Positions 8,277 through 16,306 of a stretch of DNA of 64,000 bases are shown here, piece by piece. The DNA lies in the NCBI GenBank assembly GCA_964600075.1, contig CAZRIE010000009.1:13357-77356 (forward strand), in the 5' to 3' direction. Within the stretch, counting starts at the first letter, position 1; each line of letters begins with the position of its first letter. The notes beneath the pieces are model-generated. The model worked only from the letters and a program-made list of their open reading frames with translations, ran no database searches and had not been told where the DNA came from. The stretch comes from CAZRIE01 sp964600075. Lineage in GTDB: Bacteria > Bacteroidota > Bacteroidia > Flavobacteriales > Flavobacteriaceae. The position numbers and the translations under genes are program-made.

Positions 8277-9182
8277 CTAAAACTCAAAAACTTTCCCGTC
8301 GTCGGCTAATTCAACGTTCAGAAAAATTTCCTCCGCCTCTTCTTTAAACAATTCGATGGTTTTGTAGCGTGTAGAATAATGACCTAGAATCAGTTTACCT
8401 ACATCGGCAGATTTGGCAATTGCAGCCGCCTCTTTGGCCGTTGCATGTTTAGTCTTGCCCGATAAGTGAGCCTCTGAATCAAGAAATGTAGATTCATGAT
8501 AGAGTGCGTTCACATTTTTTATCTGTCCAACAATATCAGGCTTGTATGCCGTATCACTGCAATAGGCATAACTCTTAGGTATCGTTGGGTCGAAAGTCAG
8601 TTTCGTATTGGCTATAACAGTGCCATCATCCAAAATAACATTCTTACCATTCTTGATATTTCTAAAATAGGCCTTATCTATTTTATATTGCGCAATTGCA
8701 GCAATGTTCAGTTTTCGTTCTCCTAGTTTTTCCCGAAACAAAAATCCATTGGTATAGATTCTATGATTTAAGGGAATTGTCTCCACAGAAACCTTATCGT
8801 CTTGATATATAAGTTCAGACTCTTTACTTGTAAGTTCGTGAAATATTAGCTGATAATTCGTCCACGAATCACCTAATTTGAGCAGAAGGGTGATGGCTTC
8901 CTTGATTCCCCGTGGACCATAAATATGCATCTCTTTTTCCCTACCCAACAAACGAAAAGTCGAAATAAGGCCTGGTAATCCGAAGAAATGATCACCATGC
9001 AAATGCGATATGAAAATATGACTGATACGGGAAAATTTTATTTTGTTCTTCCGTAATTGTACCTGTGTGCCCTCACCACAATCGATAAGGAACATATGGT
9101 TTTTGATTTCCAACAGCTGCGAAGTAGGGTTCGTCATCGTTCGGGGCGTAGCCGCATAACAACCTAGAATATGAAGTTTCAT
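8277..9182 (-). CDS. rnz: Ribonuclease Z
   Basis: 301 aa metallo-beta-lactamase fold nuclease that cuts tRNA precursors at the 3' end of the acceptor stem. The signature SHLHGDHFFGLPGL carries the HxHxDH zinc motif, and a later His lies in LGHYSTRYK. The start MKLHILGCYAATP resembles the standard RNase Z N-terminus. Length fits the short (bacterial) form. It is 11 bases downstream of the DUF3291 gene in a leftward run starting at pyrR. Confidence 0.95.
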   Translation of the reverse strand: MKLHILGCYAATPRTMTNPTSQLLEIKNHMFLIDCGEGTQVQLRKNKIKFSRISHIFISHLHGDHFFGLPGLISTFRLLGREKEMHIYGPRGIKEAITLLLKLGDSWTNYQLIFHELTSKESELIYQDDKVSVETIPLNHRIYTNGFLFREKLGERKLNIAAIAQYKIDKAYFRNIKNGKNVILDDGTVIANTKLTFDPTIPKSYAYCSDTAYKPDIVGQIKNVNALYHESTFLDSEAHLSGKTKHATAKEAAAIAKSADVGKLILGHYSTRYKTIELFKEEAEEIFLNVELADDGKVFEF

Positions 9183-9193
9183 TTTTTCTAGGT

Positions 9194-9661
9194 TTAGGGC
9201 ACGTAGGTTATTGCATCTTTAGCAGAAAATTTTCCTTTAAAAGTAAATGCATAAGGAGATTCGCCGTGGCTGTTCAGGTATTGCAAGCGTTGTTTGGCCT
9301 CTTCGGGAGAAGGTTCATGACCGGCCTCGACGTACCAAAAACACATGTGCATGTCGGCCATTTTATGAAACCATTCCTTTTTTCGCTTAAGCACTGCCGA
9401 GTGCCGCGATGCATAGGTAAAATTGAATAGCGCATCAATTGATTCCCACACTGACATATTGATAATCAAAAAGTCGTCTTCAAAGACACGAAGAGCCGTC
9501 GCGTTGTTCTCATCACCGGTCAATCGCCAAACGAATCCCGGGTTTTTTTCGGCAATGTTATTGATACGGTCAAGATTGTTAACAAAATCTGCCATTGCCG
9601 GGCTATCGATAGGGGCAAGCATTCTTGCGATATTAACCTGTGCCAAGTGGTATTCACTCAT
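9194..9661 (-). CDS. DUF3291 domain-containing protein
   Basis: 155 aa. The sequence (YHLAQVNIARMLAPIDSPAMADFV, then FVWRLTGDENNATALRVFED and SVWESIDALFNF) fits DUF3291, a dimeric alpha-beta barrel family resembling antibiotic-biosynthesis monooxygenases. No signal peptide. The family function is unknown. The start overlaps the STAS-like gene stop by 4 bases (ATGA), so translation is probably coupled. Confidence 0.85.
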   Translation of the reverse strand: MSEYHLAQVNIARMLAPIDSPAMADFVNNLDRINNIAEKNPGFVWRLTGDENNATALRVFEDDFLIINMSVWESIDALFNFTYASRHSAVLKRKKEWFHKMADMHMCFWYVEAGHEPSPEEAKQRLQYLNSHGESPYAFTFKGKFSAKDAITYVP

Positions 9662-9990
9662 AACTCTAAATCTCTTTCAATCTCTTCCATTTCTATGATA
9701 TCGTGTGCTTCTTGAATCGTGGGCACCACACATATTTCTTCGGGCACCTCGTCATAAGAAACCTTGTCGGTAACCAGAACAAAAGATTTTTTTGCTTTTC
9801 GATGGATGTCGGAAAGCTGTAAAAACTCCAATACGTCATCCGCCTTTAGTTTCGAGAAAGAAAACAGGTTAACAATAAGGTTGTCATTCTTGATTTCAGG
9901 ATAGGCATCGTTCAGGTTTTTTAGGAAAACTGAAAGAGTCGTTTTTTCTTGAAAAACGATGGTCGTCCCCTTATTGGAATCGAAAATCAT
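9658..9990 (-). CDS. Small STAS-like protein of the rnz locus
   Basis: 110 aa, soluble, acidic C-terminus (EMEEIERDLEL). The pattern NLIVNLFSFSKLKADDVLEFLQL followed by SFVLVTDKV is the beta-alpha order of a STAS-like fold. In flavobacteria a protein like this regularly precedes RNase Z and is sometimes loosely named after it, but it has no metallo-beta-lactamase motif. It starts 7 bases after the pyrB stop. Function unknown. Confidence 0.7.
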   Translation of the reverse strand: MIFDSNKGTTIVFQEKTTLSVFLKNLNDAYPEIKNDNLIVNLFSFSKLKADDVLEFLQLSDIHRKAKKSFVLVTDKVSYDEVPEEICVVPTIQEAHDIIEMEEIERDLEL

Positions 9991-9997
9991 AGGATAC

Positions 9998-10924
9998 TTA
10001 TTTAATTTTTGAGGCTAATAAATAAATCACTGCCATACGAATGGCTACACCGTTCTCGACCTGGTTAAGTATAATCGATTGTTTCGAATCGGCAACATCA
10101 CTGGTAATCTCTACACCTCTATTAATTGGGCCAGGATGCATGATTACAATTTCTTTATCTAAACTGTCGAGTAGTTTTTTATTTACCCCGAACTGTTGTT
10201 TATATTCACGGGTGGTGGGGAAGTAGCTAATATCCAATCGTTCGTTCTGAATGCGCAGCATATTCGCCACATCGCACCAATTCAACGCTTTTAGCAAATC
10301 GGTCTCAACTTCTACCCCAAGAGACTCAATATGTTTCGGCAACAGCGTTTTCGGACCGCAAACCTTCACAGTGGCGCCTTGAAGTTTTAGGGCAAAAATA
10401 TTGGATAACGCTACTCGGGAATGAAGAATATCGCCCACGATTACCACTTTCTTTCCTGCCACATCACCTAGTTTTTCTCGTATCGAAAAGGAATCCAGTA
10501 GTGCTTGGGTGGGGTGTTCGTGTGCCCCATCACCCGCATTTATAATCGATGCCTTTACATGTTTTGACAAAAATATGCCCGCACCCGGGTTTGGATGCCG
10601 CATCACTACCATGTCTACTTTCATAGAGAGGATATTGTTAACGGTATCGATTAGGGTTTCCCCTTTTTTCACTGAAGATTGCCCGGCCGAAAAATTGATA
10701 ACATCTGCAGATAATCTTTTCTCGGCCAGTTCGAACGATAGCTTTGTTCGGGTGCTGTTCTCGAAAAAAATATTAGCAATAGTAATGTCTCGAAGCGAGG
10801 GGACTTTCTTAATAGACCGGTTGATCACTTCTTTAAAATGGTCAGCGGTCTCGAAAATGAGCTGAATATCTTTTTCTTTCAGATATTTTATTCCCAATAA
10901 GTGCGGTACACTTAGTTCGCTCAT
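9998..10924 (-). CDS. pyrB: Aspartate carbamoyltransferase catalytic subunit
   Basis: 308 aa, standard length. It makes N-carbamoylaspartate from carbamoyl phosphate and aspartate, the committed step of pyrimidine synthesis. The carbamoyl-phosphate loop FFENSTRTKLSFE (STRT), the HPTQALLD block, and the C-terminal MHPGPINRGVEI are all intact. It begins 2 bases after pyrR. No pyrI regulatory subunit is adjacent. Confidence 0.97.
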   Translation of the reverse strand: MSELSVPHLLGIKYLKEKDIQLIFETADHFKEVINRSIKKVPSLRDITIANIFFENSTRTKLSFELAEKRLSADVINFSAGQSSVKKGETLIDTVNNILSMKVDMVVMRHPNPGAGIFLSKHVKASIINAGDGAHEHPTQALLDSFSIREKLGDVAGKKVVIVGDILHSRVALSNIFALKLQGATVKVCGPKTLLPKHIESLGVEVETDLLKALNWCDVANMLRIQNERLDISYFPTTREYKQQFGVNKKLLDSLDKEIVIMHPGPINRGVEITSDVADSKQSIILNQVENGVAIRMAVIYLLASKIK

Positions 10925-10926
10925 TT

Positions 10927-11466
10927 TTATGTATTTATCAAATAGATTACGTCCTCTCCATCATTTTCTTTCCACAAAACCTTTACTTTTTCATTATTTA
11001 TGGCATCGACCTGCCGACCCCTATAATTGGGCTGTATCGGCAAGTGCCGACTAAAACGACGGTCGATAAGGGTTAAAAGTTCAATTTCGGAAGGCCTTCC
11101 GAACGATTGAATGGCCGTAAGGGCGGCACGAATGCTTCTGCCTGTATACAGTACATCGTCAATGAAAACCACTTTTTTATCTTCGACCAAAAAGTCGATT
11201 TTGGTCTTTGTTGCCTCAAGCGTCTTATCACCTCTCCTAAAATCGTCCCTATAAAAAGTAATATCTAAAAAACCTACGTCGATGTGCTTTACACCATATT
11301 CCTCCTTCAATATTTTGGTCAACCTCTCGGCCACGAAAATACCTCTCGGCTGTATTCCGATGAGTACTGTATCTTCAAAATCGAGATGGTTTTCGAGCAG
11401 TTGGCAGGCCAAACGATGAAGTATGATGTTGATTTCCTTTTCGGATAACAATACTTTTTGACCCAT
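10927..11466 (-). CDS. pyrR: PyrR: pyrimidine operon regulator / uracil phosphoribosyltransferase
   Basis: 179 aa. PyrR proteins bind pyr mRNA in some bacteria and also convert uracil plus PRPP to UMP. The PRPP-binding motif is VVFIDDVLYTGRSIRAA at about residues 95-111, preceded by IGIQPRGIFVAERL. It is first in the unit pyrR-pyrB-STAS-DUF3291-rnz. I did not find a clear terminator/antiterminator leader in the 94 bases between it and the upstream flavoprotein gene, so RNA-level control by PyrR is unproven here. Confidence 0.93.
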   Translation of the reverse strand: MGQKVLLSEKEINIILHRLACQLLENHLDFEDTVLIGIQPRGIFVAERLTKILKEEYGVKHIDVGFLDITFYRDDFRRGDKTLEATKTKIDFLVEDKKVVFIDDVLYTGRSIRAALTAIQSFGRPSEIELLTLIDRRFSRHLPIQPNYRGRQVDAINNEKVKVLWKENDGEDVIYLINT

Positions 11467-11560
11467 ACTACCCTAATTCTTTGGTGGAACAAAAATAGCG
11501 AATTCTGTTTAAAATCAATAAAGTTTGTTTTACCGTTCTAAGCCCTTGCATCCATTGAAA

Positions 11561-12925
11561 TCAAACAATATTCAAATTCAAATAGTCATTTTGAAACTTG
11601 CCTTTAGGGTCATATTTGTTCATTAGCTCTACAAAGGCAGGAAGCCGCTCATATCTTGATTTGAGCAACGAAGGTTCGATTTTAAATACCTTGCCCCAAT
11701 GTGGTCGTGCCTTAAAGGGTTCTAATGTTGCCTCGATAATCGGAAGAAGTGCAGCGACTTCTTCGACATTCCGCTTCCAAGTGAAGTGTATTGCCACACA
11801 ATCGGTTTTGTAACAAGGGCTCATCCAGAGGTTATCGGCCGCGATAGTTCGTATCTCGGTAATCATGAGTTGGGGAAATATTTGATTCCGTTTCTCTTCA
11901 AGCGCAAGAATTGCTTCTAACGCATTTTCATGAGGAACAAAGAATTCAGACTGTAATTCTTCTCCACTACTTGGAGTAAAGCCCATTTTAAAATGAGGCA
12001 AACGATCGTACCACGGTCCAGGAACTCCCATTTGTTCCGTACAGTTTTCTGCTGAAAGCCTTGTGATGGGGTGTAGATTTTTTACAGCTGCCTTAGCTCC
12101 GTAGAAATCATCTCTCAAATCTTCGACTTCGTTATCGGTTCTTCTTTTGATCCATACTTGACTAATAGTTTCATTCTGCCAGTCTGTAAAAAGACTAACA
12201 CTATAGCCACTGGAAAGAATTTTGTCAAAGTTTTCCTTTAATGATTCTAGCGGTAGTTCTTGAAAAATATCTTGTCGCACATCAAAGGTTTTTTGGATTC
12301 TCAAAGTCATTTTCGTGATGATACCCAAAGCCCCTAGACTGACTACAAGGCCGTCGAAAACATCTGGCTCTTTTTCCTTGCTAACGTTAACGATATCGCC
12401 GTTGCCCGTTACCATTTCCAAAGCGGTTACCATAGTCGCGAGATTTCCGTTTTCGACCCCCGAACCATGTGTGGCCGTAGCACATGCACCTGCAATGGAG
12501 ATATGCGGTAACGAGGCCAAATTATGAAGTGCAAAACCCCGTTCATGAAGTTCAGGAGCCAAATCACCATATTTCGTTCCAGCCCCAACCGTCACGGTCA
12601 TCGCTTCTTCGTCAATTGACAACAAGCCTTTAAGGCTTTTTGTGGAAATTTGGTTCATGGGATTATCTGCAATATTATTAAAACAATGACAAGAGCCCAA
12701 TGCTTTTTGAGTTTCGAGCTTTTTTACCAAAACTTGCACCTCTTCGACCGTTTTGGGTTCATACAAATTCTTGGCTTTATAAGTATAATTGCCTGCCCAA
12801 TTCTTCCGTGCCGGCAGCAATTCTTGCACCGGTTGTTTTTTTTCTTGCTTGCAAGATACCATTGGTGTCAAAGCTAACCCGGCAGCAAAAGTTCCCGTTG
12901 TTTTAATGAATTGTTTTCTTTTCAT
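11561..12925 (-). CDS. FAD-dependent aldonolactone/alditol oxidase-like protein, exported
   Basis: 454 aa. The N-terminus (MKRKQFIKTTGTFAAGLALTPMVSC) looks like a Tat-like or lipoprotein signal with a possible lipobox Cys. The FAD-binding domain follows (residues ~40-215; THGSG-containing block), then the D-arabinono-1,4-lactone oxidase C-terminal domain with the hallmark RPHWGK near residue 410. Such enzymes oxidise sugar alcohols or aldonolactones and reduce O2. Substrate not deducible. It is a single gene upstream of pyrR with a 94-base gap. Confidence 0.85.
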   Translation of the reverse strand: MKRKQFIKTTGTFAAGLALTPMVSCKQEKKQPVQELLPARKNWAGNYTYKAKNLYEPKTVEEVQVLVKKLETQKALGSCHCFNNIADNPMNQISTKSLKGLLSIDEEAMTVTVGAGTKYGDLAPELHERGFALHNLASLPHISIAGACATATHGSGVENGNLATMVTALEMVTGNGDIVNVSKEKEPDVFDGLVVSLGALGIITKMTLRIQKTFDVRQDIFQELPLESLKENFDKILSSGYSVSLFTDWQNETISQVWIKRRTDNEVEDLRDDFYGAKAAVKNLHPITRLSAENCTEQMGVPGPWYDRLPHFKMGFTPSSGEELQSEFFVPHENALEAILALEEKRNQIFPQLMITEIRTIAADNLWMSPCYKTDCVAIHFTWKRNVEEVAALLPIIEATLEPFKARPHWGKVFKIEPSLLKSRYERLPAFVELMNKYDPKGKFQNDYLNLNIV

Positions 12926-13013
12926 GGTCCTGGGTGTTATATCAGTGTACTTTCAAATCTACGGAAATCCGATAAGTTTTCACACGATGTTATTAACTTG
13001 GCCAACGGAAAAC

Positions 13014-13047
13014 AAAAAGCCCCAACGGAATACCGTTGGGGCTTTTT
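13014..13047 (-). terminator. Rho-independent terminator of rpsA
   Basis: A 15-bp perfect stem (13014-13028 with 13033-13047) around the loop AATA. It is GC-rich at the centre (GCCCCAACGG) with A/T runs on both sides, so it can act in both directions. It lies 22 bases past the rpsA stop. Confidence 0.9.
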
Positions 13048-13068
13048 CAAAATTTTAAGAAAGGACTA

Positions 13069-14913
13069 CTACTTCTTTTTCTTAGAACCGGCTTCCATCT
13101 TATCTTTCAACGCTTGCAAAGCTTCGTTGGCATCACCTAAAGTAGGCTTGGCTTCCTCAGCAGCTGTAGCTGACCTCTTTTGGGCAGCTTTAACATTGCG
13201 CTTCTCTTCTTCACGGAAGATAGCGGTATGACTGGCAACAACGCGTTTGAAATCTTTATTGAACTCAATAATCTTGAATTCGACCTCTTCGCCCTTACCT
13301 AGCTTTTTACCATCTTCTTTTTCCATATGACGTTGCGGAACAAAAGCCGTAATGTCTTCATTGAAGTCTATAGTAGCACCTTTATCCACTATATCGGTAA
13401 TGGCCGCTTTATGAACAGTACCCTCGGCAAATTCTTTCTCATATTTGTCCCATGGGTTTTCAGTGGTCTGTTTGTGGCCCAAGCTTAGCTTACGACCTTC
13501 AACATCCAACTCCAATACTTCTACTTCCATGGTATCGCCTACCGTTACAAACTCTGAAGGGTGTTTGATTTTCTTAGTCCAGGAAAGATCGGAGATATAA
13601 ATTAATCCGTCTATTCCTTCCTCCATTTCTACAAACACACCAAAGTTGGTAAAGTTTCTAACAATACCTTTGTGTTTAGATGCTACAGGATATTTAGACG
13701 TAATATCGGTCCATGGGTCGGGAGTCAATTGCTTGATACCCAACGACATTTTACGATCTTCACGATCGAGTGTCAGTACAATAGCTTCGACCTCGTCACC
13801 GACTTTCACAAAATCTTGTGCTGAACGCAAGTGTGTAGACCATGACATTTCCGATACGTGTATCAGGCCTTCAACACCTTCTACAACTTCAATAAATGCA
13901 CCATAATCTGCGATTACGACCACTTTACCCTTTACTTTATCACCAATTTTGATTTCATCGCTCAAGGCATCCCATGGATGTTTCTCCAATTGCTTCATAC
14001 CCAATTGAATTCGTGATTTGTTCTCATCAAAATCAAGGATAACCACATTGATTTTCTCATCCAATTCGACCACCTCGTTGGGGTGATTGATTCGGCTCCA
14101 AGAAAGGTCGGTAATATGCACCAAACCATCTACACCACCAAGGTCAACGAACACACCGTAAGAAGTGATGTTTTTCACAACACCTTCTAACACCTGTCCT
14201 TTTTCCAACTGGCTGATGATCTCTTTCTTCTGTTCTTCAATATCGGCCTCGATCAATGCCTTGTGCGATACAACAACGTTCTTGAACTCATGGTTGATTT
14301 TTACCACCTTGAATTCCATTGTTTTACCGACGTACTGATCGTAGTCGCGAATCGGTTTCACATCGATCTGAGAACCTGGCAAGAAAGCTTCGATACCAAA
14401 AACATCGACAATCATACCTCCTTTTGTTCTGCACTTGACGAAACCACTAACGATTTCTTCCTTATCATGGGCCGCATTTACACGATCCCAGGCCATAATA
14501 GTTCTTGCCTTTCTATGTGAAAGTACTAACTGACCACTTTTATCTTCACGAATGTCTATTAAGACCTCGACTTTATCACCGACCTTTAAGTCAGGATTGT
14601 ATCGAAACTCGTTCAACGAAATTACACCCTCTGACTTGGCATTGATATCAATAATTGCTTCGCGATCGGTCAGATAAACTACAGTACCTTCTACGACTTC
14701 TTCATCAGCTGTGTCAACGAAATTTTCGGTGACCAACTTTTCGAATTCTTCCAATTTGGAATCATCGACACGTTCGATACCGTCTTCGTACTTGTCCCAA
14801 TCAAAATTTGCCAAAAACTCTTGTGGATCCTGTTTTGGGGTTTCCTGTTTTACTTCCTCCTGTTGTGCTTCGATAGTTTCCACTACCTCCGCTGTTGCTT
14901 TTTCTTCAGCCAT
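13069..14913 (-). CDS. rpsA: 30S ribosomal protein S1
   Basis: 614 aa. S1 helps load mRNA on the 30S subunit. After a Glu-rich N-terminus (residues 1-30) there are six S1/OB repeats, seen as recurring GVFVDLGGVDGLVHITDLSW-like blocks, followed by a Lys-rich tail (EAGSKKKK). The acidic extension and Lys tail are typical of Bacteroidota S1. It has its own promoter about 115 bases upstream and a strong terminator downstream. Confidence 0.97.
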   Translation of the reverse strand: MAEEKATAEVVETIEAQQEEVKQETPKQDPQEFLANFDWDKYEDGIERVDDSKLEEFEKLVTENFVDTADEEVVEGTVVYLTDREAIIDINAKSEGVISLNEFRYNPDLKVGDKVEVLIDIREDKSGQLVLSHRKARTIMAWDRVNAAHDKEEIVSGFVKCRTKGGMIVDVFGIEAFLPGSQIDVKPIRDYDQYVGKTMEFKVVKINHEFKNVVVSHKALIEADIEEQKKEIISQLEKGQVLEGVVKNITSYGVFVDLGGVDGLVHITDLSWSRINHPNEVVELDEKINVVILDFDENKSRIQLGMKQLEKHPWDALSDEIKIGDKVKGKVVVIADYGAFIEVVEGVEGLIHVSEMSWSTHLRSAQDFVKVGDEVEAIVLTLDREDRKMSLGIKQLTPDPWTDITSKYPVASKHKGIVRNFTNFGVFVEMEEGIDGLIYISDLSWTKKIKHPSEFVTVGDTMEVEVLELDVEGRKLSLGHKQTTENPWDKYEKEFAEGTVHKAAITDIVDKGATIDFNEDITAFVPQRHMEKEDGKKLGKGEEVEFKIIEFNKDFKRVVASHTAIFREEEKRNVKAAQKRSATAAEEAKPTLGDANEALQALKDKMEAGSKKKK

Positions 14914-15029
14914 TTTGCTGATTTAAATTTGTATTCTACGATATTTCAAGAGTAAAACAATACTCGCAGAAGATGTTATGTTATTTTTTTCTTTCCTTTT
15001 CCTCTTGATTTCTTTGTAAAAAAGGAGTG

Positions 15030-15060
15030 CAAAAATACATCTTTATCTCGACTTCGCCAA
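15030..15060 (-). promoter_or_regulatory. rpsA promoter
   Basis: On the minus strand TTG (15060-15058), a 20-base spacer and TATTTTTG (15037-15030) match the Bacteroidota sigma-A consensus exactly. It predicts a leader of about 110 nt before the rpsA ATG. Confidence 0.65.
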
Positions 15061-15174
15061 TCTTATCTTCAGTAGCCTTCCCCAAAGCCACAAAATTTGC
15101 GCTTTTATCAAAAAATACTCCAATTATCGCTATCTTGAACCCCTTAATATTAACCATTTTAAAAGAGATTTAAT

Positions 15175-15555
15175 ATGAGTGTCAAAGCAAAGTACCAAGG
15201 GGTTCTTAATCTTGGTGAGCAGTTAGGTATCAAAGATGGAAACGTAACCGAGGAAGGTGGTGTTCTTAAAATAAAAGGTGAGGCCAATACGCAATACGAA
15301 AAAAACTTGTTATGGGATAAAATAAAGGAATTAGGGGGCGAAAACCCATCTGATGTCAAAGCCAATATTACAGTTGCCGATAGTTCGGTTTACCATAGAC
15401 ACGTAGTTAAAAGTGGAGAGTCGCTAAGCAAAATCGCAAAACACTATTATGGTGATGCCATGAAATACAAGCAAATTTTTGCCTCGAACACCAATATTTT
15501 AAGTAATCCTGACGTAATTCATCCTGACCAGGTTTTGGTGATACCGAATCCGTAA
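15175..15555 (+). CDS. LysM domain protein with BON-like N-terminus
   Basis: 126 aa, no signal peptide. Residues ~10-68 resemble a BON domain (GIKDGNVTEEGGVLKIKGEA...). Residues ~76-124 form a LysM domain (HVVKSGESLSKIAKHYYGDAMKYKQIF ... HPDQVLVIP, here split for length). The same BON-LysM order occurs in the E. coli potassium-binding protein Kbp (YgaU), so a cytoplasmic ion-sensing role is possible; this is inference. It sits alone between rpsA (divergent) and cmk (convergent). Confidence 0.85.
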   Translation: MSVKAKYQGVLNLGEQLGIKDGNVTEEGGVLKIKGEANTQYEKNLLWDKIKELGGENPSDVKANITVADSSVYHRHVVKSGESLSKIAKHYYGDAMKYKQIFASNTNILSNPDVIHPDQVLVIPNP

Positions 15556-15583
15556 GAAAGTAAACGTTGTAATTTGAAAAATT

Positions 15584-15616
15584 AGACCTGTCAGGAAACC
15601 GACGGGTCTTTTTTTA
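15584..15616 (+). terminator. Terminator of the LysM gene, overlapping the cmk stop
   Basis: Stem AGACCTGTC (15584-15592) with GACGGGTCT (15601-15609), one G-U pair, 8-base loop, followed by an eight-T run that includes the cmk stop codon on the other strand. Convergent genes share this spacer. Confidence 0.85.
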
Positions 15617-16306
15617 TTCCTTCTCGATATAACGTTGGGCAATGCTCTTCAATCGTTCAAACTGTTCGACCAGACCCATATCGCTATTATCGAACGCAAT
15701 GGCATCTTCAGCTTTTCGAAGCGGGGAAAATTCACGATGGGAGTCTATGTAATCGCGTTTTTGAACATTTTCTAAAACATCTTCATAAGAAACAGCTTCT
15801 CCTCGATCCAATAATTCTTTATATCTACGCGTAGCCCTTGCCTTCGGGGACGCCGTCATAAAAATCTTTAGTTCGGCAGCTGGGAAAACCACGGTGCCAA
15901 TGTCACGACCGTCCATAACAATACCCTTTTTCTTTCCCATAGCCTTCTGCATATCGACCAACTTATGTCGAACCTGCTCAATTTCGGCAATACGGCTTAC
16001 ATGTTTAGATACTTCCAACGTACGGATTTCCTTTTCGATATTCTCGCCATTAAGGTACATCTCAGAAAAACCAAGGCTCTTATTGGGTACAAAGTTTAAG
16101 CCAATTTTGGGAAGAAGCTTTACAAGGGCTTCCAAATTTTCACTACTATGGTCGATAAAACCATTGCGCATTGCAAACAAAGTTACTGCCCGGTACATGG
16201 CACCCGAATCTATATACACATAGTGCAACTCTCTGGCCAATTGTTTGGCAAGGGTACTCTTTCCGGTCGATGAATATCCATCGATTGCGATTGTAATCTT
16301 TCGCAT
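15614..16306 (-). CDS. cmk: Cytidylate kinase
   Basis: 230 aa. It phosphorylates CMP and dCMP with ATP. The P-loop is DGYSSTGKST at residues 9-18; the NMP-binding domain contains DSGAMYRAVT; the lid and base region contain VMDGRDIGTVVFP. The ATG overlaps the lon stop by one base (TAATG), so it is read from the lon transcript. Confidence 0.96.
   Translation of the reverse strand: MRKITIAIDGYSSTGKSTLAKQLARELHYVYIDSGAMYRAVTLFAMRNGFIDHSSENLEALVKLLPKIGLNFVPNKSLGFSEMYLNGENIEKEIRTLEVSKHVSRIAEIEQVRHKLVDMQKAMGKKKGIVMDGRDIGTVVFPAAELKIFMTASPKARATRRYKELLDRGEAVSYEDVLENVQKRDYIDSHREFSPLRKAEDAIAFDNSDMGLVEQFERLKSIAQRYIEKE

Noticed and set aside
11467..11560. PyrR-responsive attenuator upstream of pyrR
   Set aside because: Only 94 bases separate the genes, and I could not find a competing terminator/antiterminator pair with a T run.
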